Shown piece after piece: positions 25,392-34,099 of a stretch of 64,000 bases of DNA. Made by a program: the position numbers and the translations under genes. Each line of letters begins with the position of its first letter. Positions within the stretch are counted from its first letter, which is position 1. Where the stretch lies: NCBI RefSeq assembly GCF_039543205.1, contig NZ_BAABJH010000001.1, forward strand, positions 186,001 through 250,000, written 5' to 3'. The notes under the pieces were generated by a model, which was not told the DNA's origin, made no database searches, and worked only from the letters and a program-made list of their open reading frames with translations. This stretch comes from Flaviramulus_B aquimarinus. Its GTDB lineage: Bacteria > Bacteroidota > Bacteroidia > Flavobacteriales > Flavobacteriaceae.

Positions 25392-26831
25392 ATGAAAAAA
25401 ATACTAATAGCCAACCGTGGAGAAATAGCCGTTAGAGTTATGAAAACGGCTCAAAAAATGGGTATAAAAACCGTAGCCGTTTTTTCTATAGCCGATAGAA
25501 ATGCACCACATGTTAAGTTTGCTGATGAAGCGATTTGTATTGGTGAAGCACCATCAAGTCAATCCTACCTTAGAGGTGATAAAATTATTGAAGTTGCAAA
25601 AGAATGTCATGCTGAAGCCATTCATCCTGGATACGGTTTTTTAAGTGAAAATGCAGCCTTTGCTGAATTATGCGAAGAAAACAACATCATTTTCATTGGG
25701 CCACGCTCCAAAGCCATTAAAATAATGGGGAGTAAACTCGCAGCAAAAGATGCTGTTAAGCATTACAGCATCCCTATGGTCCCAGGCATTGATAAAGCCA
25801 TTACAGATGTTGAAAAAGCAAAGATCATAGCCAAAAACATTGGATTTCCAATTTTAATAAAAGCATCAGCTGGCGGTGGCGGAAAAGGCATGCGCGTTGT
25901 CGAAAAAGACAGCGATCTAGAATCTCAAATGAATCGTGCTATTAGCGAGGCTACTTCTGCATTTGGTGATGGTTCCGTGTTTATTGAAAAGTATGTGAGT
26001 TCGCCTCGCCATATAGAAATACAGATCATGGCTGATAGCCATGGCAATATATTGCACTTTTTTGAGCGAGAATGTAGTATTCAGCGTCGCCATCAAAAAG
26101 TCGTTGAAGAAGCACCATCCTCTATTTTAACGCCAGAATTAAGAACAAAAATGGGCGAAGCCGCCATTAAAGTTGCCAAATCTTGTGATTATTTAGGAGC
26201 AGGAACAGTAGAGTTTTTATTAGATGCCGACCATAATTTCTATTTCTTAGAAATGAATACCAGATTGCAAGTTGAACACCCCGTTACTGAATTAATTTCT
26301 GGAGTGGATTTAGTTGAACTACAAATTAAGATTGCCCGTGGTGAAGTTCTCCAAATCAAACAAGACGATTTAAAAATTAACGGTCATGCTTTAGAATTAC
26401 GTGTATATGCCGAAGATCCGTTAAACGACTTTCTTCCTAGTGTTGGGCATCTAAATGTTTACAAACCCCCATTAGGCAAAGGTATTCGCGTAGATAATGG
26501 TTTTGAAGAAGGTATGGAAATACCCATTTATTACGACCCGATGCTTTCAAAATTAATCACTTACGGGCAAACCCGTGAGGAAGCCATTCAACTCATGATT
26601 AAAGCTGTTGACAATTATCATGTGGAAGGCGTAAAAACCACACTACCTTTTGGTAAATATGTTTGTGAGCATGACGCTTTTCGTTCTGGGAATTTTGACA
26701 CCCATTTTGTTAAAAATTATTATTCCCCTGAAGCTTTAAAAGCCGAAACCGAAACCGAAGCAGAAATAGCCGCTTTAATAGCTGTAAAACAGTATATAGA
26801 AGACCAAAAAATATTAAGTCTGCCAAAATAA
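25392..26831 (+). CDS. Biotin carboxylase subunit of acyl-CoA carboxylase
   Basis: This ATP-grasp enzyme carboxylates biotin on the carrier protein using bicarbonate and ATP. The N-terminal domain begins KKILIANRGEIAVRVMK; the ATP-binding glycine loop is KASAGGGGKGMRVV; the active-site region includes FIEKYVSSPRHIEIQ, ERECSIQRRHQKVVEEAPS and the catalytic EMNTRLQVEHPVTE. At 479 residues it lacks a fused biotinyl domain, in line with the separate carrier gene 101 bp upstream. It is AccC-like in sequence, but the neighbour type suggests a propionyl- or acyl-CoA enzyme. Confidence 0.93.
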   Translation: MKKILIANRGEIAVRVMKTAQKMGIKTVAVFSIADRNAPHVKFADEAICIGEAPSSQSYLRGDKIIEVAKECHAEAIHPGYGFLSENAAFAELCEENNIIFIGPRSKAIKIMGSKLAAKDAVKHYSIPMVPGIDKAITDVEKAKIIAKNIGFPILIKASAGGGGKGMRVVEKDSDLESQMNRAISEATSAFGDGSVFIEKYVSSPRHIEIQIMADSHGNILHFFERECSIQRRHQKVVEEAPSSILTPELRTKMGEAAIKVAKSCDYLGAGTVEFLLDADHNFYFLEMNTRLQVEHPVTELISGVDLVELQIKIARGEVLQIKQDDLKINGHALELRVYAEDPLNDFLPSVGHLNVYKPPLGKGIRVDNGFEEGMEIPIYYDPMLSKLITYGQTREEAIQLMIKAVDNYHVEGVKTTLPFGKYVCEHDAFRSGNFDTHFVKNYYSPEALKAETETEAEIAALIAVKQYIEDQKILSLPK

Positions 26832-26892
26832 AAGCTTTTCATAATGCCATTTTGGTCCTTTCTACTGTCCAAAACCGAATAAAAAGTAAACA

Positions 26893-28443
26893 ATGAGCTC
26901 TAAAGAAGATAAAATAAACAAGTTAAACGAACGTATATCCCTAGCCCATTTAGGTGGCGGACAAAAACGTATTGATAAACAACACGCTAAAAAGAAATTA
27001 ACCGCCAGAGAGCGTGTTAATTATTTTATGGATGAAGGTTCTTTTGAAGAAATTGGTGTTCTGGTAACCCACAGAACTACCGATTTTGGTATGGAAAATG
27101 AGCTGTATTATGGCGATGGTGTCATTACAGGTTATGGCACAGTCAATAACCGATTGGTTTATGTTTATGCACAGGATTTTACTGTTTTTGGTGGAGCTTT
27201 ATCTGAAACCCATGCCGAAAAAATATGTAAAATCATGGATTTAGCCGTTAAAGTTGGTGCGCCTATTATTGGCTTAAATGATTCTGGTGGAGCACGTATT
27301 CAAGAAGGTGTTCGGTCTCTTGGCGGTTATGCTGATATCTTTTACAGAAACGTACAAGCATCGGGTGTCATCCCCCAAATATCGGCCATTATGGGGCCTT
27401 GTGCCGGTGGTGCTGTCTACTCTCCTGCCATGACCGATTTTACGATGATGGTTGAAAACACAAGCTACATGTTTGTTACAGGTCCAAACGTTGTAAAAAC
27501 AGTAACTAATGAAGAAGTTAGCAGTGAAGCATTAGGAGGCGCTTCCACCCATGCCTCAAAATCTGGAGTAGCTCATAAAACATCAGCTAACGATATTGAG
27601 TGTTTAGAGGATTTAAAAAGCCTATTGAGTTACTTACCGCAAAACAACACAGAATCCCCTGAAAAACTGGCTTTTGAGCTTAAAGATGAAGTTAGGGATA
27701 TTCTATCCGAAATTGTTCCGGACAATCCAAACAAGCCCTATGATATGCATTCGGTCATTTCTGGAATTATAGATGTCGATTCCTTTTATGAAATCCATAA
27801 AGATTATGCCGAAAACATTATTGTAGGTTTTGCGCGTTTAGGTGGAAGAAGTATTGGTGTTATTGCAAACCAACCTATGTTTTTAGCTGGTGTATTGGAT
27901 GTAAATAGCTCTAAAAAAGCAGCCCGCTTTACACGCTTTTGCGATTGCTTTAATATTCCATTATTAGTATTGGTTGATGTTCCAGGTTTTTTACCAGGAA
28001 CCGATCAAGAATGGAATGGCATTATTGTACATGGCGCCAAACTTTTATATGCTTTAAGCGAAGCTACCGTACCAAGAATTACTGTCATTACTCGAAAAGC
28101 ATATGGTGGTGCCTATGATGTAATGAATTCTAAACATATAGGTGCTGATTTAAATTTTGCTTGGCCAGGTGCAGAAATTGCTGTTATGGGAGCCAAAGGT
28201 GCTAGTGAAATTATTTTTAGAAAAGAAATTGCCAAAGCTAACAATCCATCCGAAAAATTAGCTGAAAAAGAAACTGAATATGCTGAAAAATTTGCGAACC
28301 CTTACCGGGCAGCAAGACGAGGTTTTATAGATGAAGTCATCCTCCCTAAAAACACCAGACGTAAGCTTATTAAAGCGTTTTCAATGCTAGAAGACAAAAT
28401 AGTAGATACTCCTAAACGTAAGCATGGTAATATCCCTTTATAA
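26893..28443 (+). CDS. Acyl-CoA (probably propionyl-CoA) carboxylase beta subunit
   Basis: This carboxyltransferase moves CO2 from carboxybiotin to an acyl-CoA, most likely making methylmalonyl-CoA from propionyl-CoA. It has two crotonase-like halves in 516 residues: the first with LNDSGGARIQEGVRSLGGY and MGPCAGGAVYSPAMTDF, the second with LVDVPGFLPGTDQEW, RKAYGGAYDVMNSK and FAWPGAEIAVMGAKGA. Fatty-acid-type AccA/AccD are separate in most bacteria, which argues for a PccB-type role. The acyl specificity residue was not assigned. It is the last gene of the carrier-carboxylase-transferase operon and has its own terminator. Confidence 0.92.
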   Translation: MSSKEDKINKLNERISLAHLGGGQKRIDKQHAKKKLTARERVNYFMDEGSFEEIGVLVTHRTTDFGMENELYYGDGVITGYGTVNNRLVYVYAQDFTVFGGALSETHAEKICKIMDLAVKVGAPIIGLNDSGGARIQEGVRSLGGYADIFYRNVQASGVIPQISAIMGPCAGGAVYSPAMTDFTMMVENTSYMFVTGPNVVKTVTNEEVSSEALGGASTHASKSGVAHKTSANDIECLEDLKSLLSYLPQNNTESPEKLAFELKDEVRDILSEIVPDNPNKPYDMHSVISGIIDVDSFYEIHKDYAENIIVGFARLGGRSIGVIANQPMFLAGVLDVNSSKKAARFTRFCDCFNIPLLVLVDVPGFLPGTDQEWNGIIVHGAKLLYALSEATVPRITVITRKAYGGAYDVMNSKHIGADLNFAWPGAEIAVMGAKGASEIIFRKEIAKANNPSEKLAEKETEYAEKFANPYRAARRGFIDEVILPKNTRRKLIKAFSMLEDKIVDTPKRKHGNIPL

Positions 28444-28448
28444 ATTAC

Positions 28449-28478
28449 AAAAGGAGCCTATTTCTAGACTCCTTTTAC
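28449..28478 (+). terminator. Terminator of the acyl-CoA carboxylase operon
   Basis: AAAAGGAG (28449-28456) pairs with CTCCTTTT (28469-28476). One mismatch separates it from an inner CTA/TAG stem with a TTTC loop. It lies 6 bp after the stop codon. Confidence 0.75.
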
Positions 28479-28479
28479 T

Positions 28480-28753
28480 TATAATCAAATAAATTATTTT
28501 AAAAAACAATTTATATTAATTAACCCCATAAATCTTATTTTAAAAACTAAACTTAATTTGAAACGCAACCAACCCAAGCATATCAAACAATAATTTTAAG
28601 CTTAAAAACAAAAAACAAGTAGGTTTTTATTTGTAGAATTGGGTATTGATTAATAGCTGTACAAATATTATAAATTACCACGAAATTAGCATTAAAATAG
28701 ATTACGCATTAATTACGCAAAACTATAAAATGACTAAACAAATACTAAATTTA
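28480..28753. other. Gap with no recognisable gene
   Basis: Very AT-rich sequence between the carboxylase terminator and the 3' end of a minus-strand regulator gene. I see no coding frame, no strong hairpin and no repeat in it. Confidence 0.4.
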
Positions 28754-30346
28754 CTATTTTTTTGTAGCTCTAAAAGTTTGGTTCAAATACTCAACTAAAG
28801 TCGTTTCTTGTTTATTAAAATTTAGTTTTTTTGAAATTCTATAACGCTTACTCTCAATAGATCTTAATGATGCATTTAAGAATACAGCTATCTCTTTATT
28901 ATTAAACCCTATAAACAAATAATAACATATAATAGTTTCTGATTTATTTAATTCCGGATGGTGCTCCTGTATTAATTTAAAAAATTCTACATTTAAGTCA
29001 TTAACCAATTCCAAATGGTTTTCACTTTTGTTTAAAATTGTTGTAGATTTTTGATGTAAGTTTTTATAAAAACTTTTGATTCTTTCGCGCTGGTTAGATG
29101 CATCATCAATAGTTGCTATTTCCTTAACTTCTTTTTTTAGGTTATTTATATAATCTTCTAAACCTTGAACTTTTACAGCCAACTTTTCATTATTAGACTT
29201 TAGATAAGAAAAATTACTTGCTTTATTATTAAAATCATCTATCTTAATTTTCTGCTTTCTATAAAAAATAAAATAAAAAACACTTAATACTGCCAAAATA
29301 AAAACTAAAACGACAACGACTACAATACTAAAAAACTTTTTTTCTTTTTCTAGCTTTAAATTAGACTCTGCTTTTAAAAGTGATTTATTTATTTGAAAAC
29401 TTGCATTAATATTATTTTTGTAGATTTTATCCTTAAAAACCATTAAAGAATCCATATAAGACCTTGAAGCATCAAAATTCCCTAACTCTTTATAAACATT
29501 AGCATACAAATCATAATAATTTGTTAGCACGTCCTCGCCCATATACTCTGTCAATTTTGTTGATTTTTGCAAATAATAGAATGTGGAATCTATCTGTTTA
29601 TTATAAAAATGTATATCTGCTAAAGTAACATGAATAGCACTCTCGAAAGATAAATGATTAAACTTTGCAATGGTTTGATTTTTTTTTAAGGTCATAAATT
29701 CCTTAAAGTACTTATGGGCGTCTTTAAAATTATCAAGATATATATAATTAGAAGTAAGCATATAGGCAGCAAACATATTGAAATAAGCATCCTCAGTATG
29801 GTTTCTGTACGCATCTAAATGCTCTAACAATAAACTATTACAGGCCTCGTAATCTCCATCAAGGAATTTTGCATAGGCATACATCTGCTCCACCTCCATA
29901 TGACCATAGGAATAATTACACTTTTGATAATATGCCTTAGCTTTTTCTAAATATTTAAATGCAGTAGTATCTCCATTAACAAAATATAAATCGGAAAACA
30001 AATCTATACTGGCCTGACCTGCTAACTTATACGCTTTTTCTTTTTGGGCATATTTAAGTGTTAGAATATTGCTTTGGTGCATTTTTGAGTATTCCTTAAA
30101 GTCATCATGTATTAATACTTTTAGAGCATAATATTCAGCGAGTCTTCCTGAAACATAATCTTCAAGAGGTATTGGAATAGAATCTAAAAAAGCTAAAGCT
30201 TTATCTGAACTGGTATCTATATAAAAATCTGCGGAGTCAATAAATCGATAATAATCTCCATTTTTTTGACTAAATCCTAATAAACAAAACGCAAAAAAGT
30301 ATGTATATATGCAAACTGTTTTGAGGGAAAAATTGTTTATAAGCAT
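28754..30346 (-). CDS. Membrane-anchored TPR regulator with C-terminal HTH
   Basis: After a signal segment (residues about 8-26) a stretch of about 300 residues holds helix pairs of the TPR type (for example AFKYLEKAKAYYQKCNY and DAHKYFKEFMTLKKNQ). One strong membrane helix follows (about 338-362), then a coiled coil (KSNNEKLAVKVQGLEDYINN). The end is a LuxR/GerE-like helix-turn-helix: ETIICYYLFIGFNNKEIAVF and SLRSIESKRYRISKKL. It looks like a one-component sensor that reads a periplasmic signal and binds DNA from the membrane, a layout known in Bacteroidota. Its target is not known; the nearest genes upstream are a lipid A deacylase and a DEAD-like protein. Confidence 0.8.
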   Translation of the reverse strand: MLINNFSLKTVCIYTYFFAFCLLGFSQKNGDYYRFIDSADFYIDTSSDKALAFLDSIPIPLEDYVSGRLAEYYALKVLIHDDFKEYSKMHQSNILTLKYAQKEKAYKLAGQASIDLFSDLYFVNGDTTAFKYLEKAKAYYQKCNYSYGHMEVEQMYAYAKFLDGDYEACNSLLLEHLDAYRNHTEDAYFNMFAAYMLTSNYIYLDNFKDAHKYFKEFMTLKKNQTIAKFNHLSFESAIHVTLADIHFYNKQIDSTFYYLQKSTKLTEYMGEDVLTNYYDLYANVYKELGNFDASRSYMDSLMVFKDKIYKNNINASFQINKSLLKAESNLKLEKEKKFFSIVVVVVLVFILAVLSVFYFIFYRKQKIKIDDFNNKASNFSYLKSNNEKLAVKVQGLEDYINNLKKEVKEIATIDDASNQRERIKSFYKNLHQKSTTILNKSENHLELVNDLNVEFFKLIQEHHPELNKSETIICYYLFIGFNNKEIAVFLNASLRSIESKRYRISKKLNFNKQETTLVEYLNQTFRATKK

Positions 30347-30513
30347 TGTCTAATTTCTATATCATTAATACAACTAGCACATAGAAGTATGCAAGTGTCT
30401 CTATAAAAGTTAAGTAAAAGTATTGAAATAAAATAAAATGCGTAAACTATTACAAAAAAAATATTAATGTCGTAAAAGCTAATATTAATTAAAGGTCTTA
30501 ATGTCTAGAGGAG

Positions 30514-31155
30514 CTATAAATCAAACAACACAGAAATCTCTGTATTTGTTGTGTTATGCCCATTATTGGGTTGCTGAAATTCCAAATTAGAAGTATGTCT
30601 AAACGTATATCTAAAGTCCAATTGAATCGTATTGATTTTATATGAAAGCCCTAATCCAAACACATCTGAAAACGCAAAACCTTTTGCAAGTCTCTCTGTA
30701 GGTCTATCTGCAATCATAGGACCTACACTAGCTATAGCATACATACTTATATCCTTATAAATTGTATACCTGGCGATTAAGCCTAAATTTAAAACATACT
30801 CTTTAATCGTTCTTTTTTGAGTATATAAATCCCTTAATACTTCAAAGTTATCAGTATCTTCTTGTTTTACAAACCATTTATTTAAAAGCTGATGTTCAGC
30901 AACATTATAACTCGGTTCTAAATTAAATTCAAAAGCCCATTTACGCTTTTGCTTTAACAAATAATTTATTTGGACTTTATAAAAGGTTATCTCATGAGTA
31001 TAATCTTTTAAATCAAAAGGAAACCTGTTTTGTGAACCTGTACCATAAGTAAAGCCTAATTTTAAATGTTCTTTTTTAATTTGAGCATTTCCAACAAAAG
31101 CACAGAGAATAAAAATCGAGACCATAAAAAAAGAAAACAAAAAATACTGTTTCAT
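30514..31155 (-). CDS. PagL-like lipid A 3-O-deacylase (acyloxyacyl hydrolase family)
   Basis: A signal peptide ends near VGNAQ. The rest forms an eight-strand-like barrel. The C-terminal motif RHTSNLEFQQPNNGHN matches the PagL signature H-x-S-N, then P-N-x-G-x-N, with the His and Ser of the catalytic triad; a following Glu (TEIS) could be the third residue. The enzyme would remove a 3-linked acyl chain from lipid A in the outer membrane. The gene starts 6 bp after a single-lobe DEAD-like gene on the same strand, so the two are co-transcribed. Confidence 0.8.
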   Translation of the reverse strand: MKQYFLFSFFMVSIFILCAFVGNAQIKKEHLKLGFTYGTGSQNRFPFDLKDYTHEITFYKVQINYLLKQKRKWAFEFNLEPSYNVAEHQLLNKWFVKQEDTDNFEVLRDLYTQKRTIKEYVLNLGLIARYTIYKDISMYAIASVGPMIADRPTERLAKGFAFSDVFGLGLSYKINTIQLDFRYTFRHTSNLEFQQPNNGHNTTNTEISVLFDL

Positions 31156-31161
31156 TAAAAA

Positions 31162-31776
31162 TTATTTAGATTTAATAATTTTTGCGTTAAACATAAAAGC
31201 GTCTCGCCAACGCTCAAAACGCTTATCAAACGTTGTTGAAAACACTAAGTATTGACACTTACCTATACTTTCTGGTGCTCGCGTTATTTCTGCTAAATTG
31301 TTATTTCTAAACAAGAATTCTGCATCTTCAACAATACACATTTGCAACTTGTTCAAATTTATTCCATTAAGAAAAAAGATTTTATTTAAGCGTTTAGGTG
31401 TCGCTATAACAACATCAACACCTTCATAGATCTCATCCCTTTGTACATCTATATTTTGTTCATCATAAGCGCAATATACTCTTAAATCTGTACCTCTTTT
31501 AAAAGCATTAAATTCTAATTCCAAATTTAAAGCAGCTTGTTTGTCTTTTACAAAAATCAAAACTCTCGGCGCATCTTCAAAAGCCTTTCCGTTTAGGTTT
31601 TGAATCACACTAAGTACTATACTTGTAGTTTTTCCAGAACCTTTAGGTGCAATGCAAAAGAGATTTGCGCCACTTTTTATTTTTGACAATATTGATTTTT
31701 GAAATGCTAATGGGGTATCAAAACCTTTGTTTTCAAGTGTGTCTTTTAAAGGCTGAATCAGTTTTTTAAATGGCAT
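31162..31776 (-). CDS. Single-lobe DEAD-box-like protein without helicase C domain
   Basis: The 204 residues correspond to only the first RecA-like lobe of a DEAD-box RNA helicase. A Q-like motif (PLAFQKSIL), Walker A (APKGSGKTTS), motif Ib (ATPKRL), motif II altered to VEDAEF instead of DEAD, and an STT in place of SAT are present. The second lobe with motifs IV-VI is missing, and the stop is followed at once by another gene. It cannot be a normal helicase. It may bind RNA or ATP as a regulatory subunit, or be a decayed helicase. A clear promoter with a palindrome at its start site precedes it. Confidence 0.8.
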   Translation of the reverse strand: MPFKKLIQPLKDTLENKGFDTPLAFQKSILSKIKSGANLFCIAPKGSGKTTSIVLSVIQNLNGKAFEDAPRVLIFVKDKQAALNLELEFNAFKRGTDLRVYCAYDEQNIDVQRDEIYEGVDVVIATPKRLNKIFFLNGINLNKLQMCIVEDAEFLFRNNNLAEITRAPESIGKCQYLVFSTTFDKRFERWRDAFMFNAKIIKSK

Positions 31777-31785
31777 AAATTTGAA

Positions 31786-31800
31786 TCTCGTAATACGAGA
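31786..31800 (-). promoter_or_regulatory. Palindrome at the transcription start of the DEAD-like/PagL operon
   Basis: TCTCGTA (31786-31792) and TACGAGA (31794-31800) are perfect inverted arms around one base. It lies between the -7 element and the start codon, over the expected transcription start. It could be an operator or a short 5' hairpin in the mRNA. Confidence 0.5.
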
Positions 31801-31801
31801 G

Positions 31802-31830
31802 CAAATATAGCATTAAATACGTTTAACCAA
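31802..31830 (-). promoter_or_regulatory. Promoter of the DEAD-like/PagL operon
   Basis: On the minus strand TTG (31830-31828) is followed after 18 bp by TATATTTG (31809-31802). Both elements match the Bacteroidota consensus, and the -7 element lies 26 bp upstream of the start codon. Confidence 0.6.
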
Positions 31831-31842
31831 AATTGTTTAAAA

Positions 31843-31876
31843 TAACAAAGGCACTCATTTCTGAGTGCCTTTGTTA
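31843..31876 (-). terminator. Terminator of the YceI gene
   Basis: TAACAAAGGCACTCA (31843-31857) pairs perfectly over 15 bp with its complement at 31862-31876, with a 4-base loop. It lies 22 bp behind the YceI stop codon and is followed on the minus strand by a T-rich stretch. Confidence 0.88.
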
Positions 31877-31897
31877 TAATTTTAATTAATCTTTAAA

Positions 31898-32476
31898 TTA
31901 AAACTCTAAGTCTGCTACCAAATCAAATTCATCATAAATAGCTTTATCTTTTAGTCCATCAAAAAAACTTGCAGAACCATATTTTACATCATATTTTGTT
32001 CTATCCACCTTTAAAGATGCTGTTGCTTTATTTCCATAAATTGAAATGGTAAAGGTTACAGGGTTTGTTTTTCCTTTAATGGTTAAATCACCAGAAACTG
32101 TATACGCATTTTTACCGGAACTTACTACATCTTTAAAAATTAAAGACGCTGTTGGATGATTTGTAACACCAAAAAAGTCATCAGATTTTAAATGACCATC
32201 AAGTTTTCCTTTGTATTCACCTTCTAAATCCGTTGAATTTATAGTGGTCATATCAATAATAAATTCCCCACCGGTTAACTTATCTTCTTCAAAAGTTAAG
32301 GAACCCGATTGAATGGCTATGGTGCCTTCATGAGAACCTGTTACTTTATAACCTTTCCAAACCACTTCACTTTTATCTGTTTTTATTTCTTTTTTGTTTC
32401 CTTCAATTGTAGTGAAAGAAAGTGTTGTAAAAACCGCAAGTGTTACGATTGCTAATGCTTTAATTGTGTTTTTCAT
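31898..32476 (-). CDS. YceI family lipocalin-like periplasmic protein
   Basis: I place the start at the ATG at 32476, which begins a signal peptide (MKNTIKALAIVTLAVFTTLS); a longer reading frame would run into the preceding gene. The mature protein has the YceI pattern: KSEVVWKGYKVTGSHEGTI, HLKSDDFFGVTNHPTASL and GDLTIKGKTNPVTF, ending KAIYDEFDLVADLEF. YceI proteins bind isoprenoid or fatty amides in a beta-barrel. The gene is 31 bp behind the SnoaL-like gene on the same strand and is terminated by a strong hairpin. Confidence 0.92.
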   Translation of the reverse strand: MKNTIKALAIVTLAVFTTLSFTTIEGNKKEIKTDKSEVVWKGYKVTGSHEGTIAIQSGSLTFEEDKLTGGEFIIDMTTINSTDLEGEYKGKLDGHLKSDDFFGVTNHPTASLIFKDVVSSGKNAYTVSGDLTIKGKTNPVTFTISIYGNKATASLKVDRTKYDVKYGSASFFDGLKDKAIYDEFDLVADLEF

Positions 32477-32507
32477 TTTGAAATTTTTAATTGTTATTGT
32501 TTTAAAT

Positions 32508-32861
32508 TTATGATCCGTAATAAAATTTTTCTTTAATAATCTTTCCATCCTTCCAGTCTTGCACGGCTACTTGTGTATAGTTTTTAATACCCCAATCTTT
32601 ATGGGTATAATCAAAATACCATTCTACCATAGTCGTACTTTCTCCTACTGTAACTTTTAATGGTTGCGCGCCTCTAAACTCGGTAATGGCTGCAAAAAAC
32701 TCTTCTTCCCTTTTTCTGTTAAGGGCTTTGCCAACAAACTCGGGGCTATCGTTTTCCTGCATCACAACATCATCATGATAAAATTCATCAAAAGCTTCTA
32801 ATGCTCTTCCTTGAAGAATCAAATCGTTTACTGTGCTTATTTTTTCAATTAATGTATTCAT
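32508..32861 (-). CDS. SnoaL/NTF2-like protein
   Basis: The 117 residues fit the SnoaL-like fold: an N-terminal helix (LIEKISTVNDLILQGRALEA), the YHDDVVMQEND strand, and a beta-sheet ending in DGKIIKEKFYYG. Proteins of this fold can be enzymes (isomerases, hydrolases) or just ligand binders; no catalytic Asp/His pair is diagnostic. It is transcribed before the YceI gene. A Crp-like regulator gene lies 97 bp upstream on the same strand. Confidence 0.82.
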   Translation of the reverse strand: MNTLIEKISTVNDLILQGRALEAFDEFYHDDVVMQENDSPEFVGKALNRKREEEFFAAITEFRGAQPLKVTVGESTTMVEWYFDYTHKDWGIKNYTQVAVQDWKDGKIIKEKFYYGS

Positions 32862-32957
32862 AATATATTGTTTTAAGTATTATAATACAAATGTCTGAAA
32901 GAACCATTTAACTGAAAATAACATAGATTATAAAATGATATTAATCTAGATTAACTT

Positions 32958-33551
32958 TTATTGTTCTAGTATAAGCTGGCTCTTAATTTTACTCAAAAAT
33001 TCTTTTGTTATACCTAAGTATGAAGCAATCATATACTGAGGTATACGTTGTTCTATTTTTGGATATTGATTTCTAAAATACAAATATCTGTCTTTTGCTG
33101 AAAGACTAAAACTTCTAACAATCCGCTTTTGCGAAGCCACCAATGCTTTTTCTATAATTTGTCTAAAAAAGCGTTCTAATTTTGGTATGTTCTCATATAG
33201 AGGTTCAATATCGTCATACAAGAACATAATTAATTCTGTATTTTCTAAGCATTGTACATTATAATCTGCTGGGGTTTGGGTAATAAAACTTCCTATGTCT
33301 GATGTCCACCAATCTTCAATAGAAAACATAACAATATGCTCCTGCCCTTCCTCATCTACATAAAAGGTCTTTGTACAACCTGATATTACAAAACATTCAT
33401 ATTTACAAACATCACCTTGCTGGACCATAAACTGCCCTTTTAAATATTTTCTGTAAGTGATTTTAGAGAGAAGAAATGCTTCTTCACTCTCAGTTAAAGA
33501 AATATATTTACTTATATAATTTAATAAAGGTTGTGCTTTTTCTTTAATCAT
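32958..33551 (-). CDS. Crp/Fnr family transcriptional regulator
   Basis: The N-terminal 115 residues form a cyclic-nucleotide-binding fold (FMVQQGDVCKYECFVISG, then VMFSIEDWWTSDIGSF). A linking helix and a C-terminal region with MIASYLGITKEFLSKIKSQ follow. The HTH is short and somewhat degenerate, and cAMP-binding residues are not conserved, as is common in Bacteroidota members of this family. The gene starts 1 bp after the DinB gene stop, so the pair is an operon. It may control the YceI/SnoaL genes downstream. Confidence 0.88.
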   Translation of the reverse strand: MIKEKAQPLLNYISKYISLTESEEAFLLSKITYRKYLKGQFMVQQGDVCKYECFVISGCTKTFYVDEEGQEHIVMFSIEDWWTSDIGSFITQTPADYNVQCLENTELIMFLYDDIEPLYENIPKLERFFRQIIEKALVASQKRIVRSFSLSAKDRYLYFRNQYPKIEQRIPQYMIASYLGITKEFLSKIKSQLILEQ

Positions 33552-33552
33552 T

Positions 33553-33999
33553 TTATGAGTCTAATAAGCGTCTGTGATAATTAATTTGTCCTAAGTGATA
33601 GGCTAAATGTGTAGCTAAATGTATTAAGAAAAACTCTATAGTCATTTTGTCTTCAAAAACGCGACGTGAATATTCTTTTTTTAAATCATCAGGAACTAAA
33701 GTTAATAAGGTTTTTTCAACAATACTTTTGACATTATTTATTTGCTTTATCAAATCTATTCTAGGCACATCCTTTAATGAAAACTCTAAATCTCTTTGCC
33801 TTTTATAACCAGTATTTCCAAATTCTGCTCCAATAAAATGATTAAGGTTTCCAACTAAGTGCAGGCATAAATTCCCAGCAGAATTACCAATCCCGTCTTT
33901 TAAAACCCATAAATTCTTTTCATTATTATAAGATTCAATTTCAACTTTTAATTTATCTAAATCTCTTTTGAAAATTTTAATTAATGTTTTAGTTAACAT
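33553..33999 (-). CDS. DinB family protein (DUF1572-like)
   Basis: This is a four-helix-bundle protein of 148 residues. The metal-binding histidines are in LCLHLVGNLNHFIG and in the last helix THLAYHLGQINYHRR. DinB-like proteins bind zinc or nickel; some are thiol-dependent transferases (bacillithiol or mycothiol). The substrate is not known. It is the first gene of a pair with the Crp-like regulator. Confidence 0.82.
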   Translation of the reverse strand: MLTKTLIKIFKRDLDKLKVEIESYNNEKNLWVLKDGIGNSAGNLCLHLVGNLNHFIGAEFGNTGYKRQRDLEFSLKDVPRIDLIKQINNVKSIVEKTLLTLVPDDLKKEYSRRVFEDKMTIEFFLIHLATHLAYHLGQINYHRRLLDS

Positions 34000-34021
34000 A
34001 AATGTATTTTTTTAGAACTAT

Positions 34022-34029
34022 CAAATTTA
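34022..34029 (-). promoter_or_regulatory. Promoter -7 element of the DinB/Crp operon
   Basis: The minus strand reads TAAATTTG 22 bp upstream of the start codon. It is divergent from the MFS transporter promoter 58 bp away. Confidence 0.4.
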
Positions 34030-34087
34030 CAAATAATAACATGTGTTTATTTAATAGAAAATTAATTTTAACTCTTTTTAATTAAAC

Positions 34088-34095
34088 TACTTTTG
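34088..34095 (+). promoter_or_regulatory. Promoter -7 element next to the MFS transporter start
   Basis: TACTTTTG ends 4 bp before the ATG, the same arrangement as in front of rlmD. Transcription would start at or near the A of the ATG. No TTG is found upstream at the usual distance. Confidence 0.4.
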
Positions 34096-34099
34096 CTGT

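Noticed and set aside
32477..32548. Longer N-terminus for YceI overlapping the SnoaL-like gene
   Set aside because: The signal peptide starts cleanly at the ATG at 32476, and the longer form would bury it.
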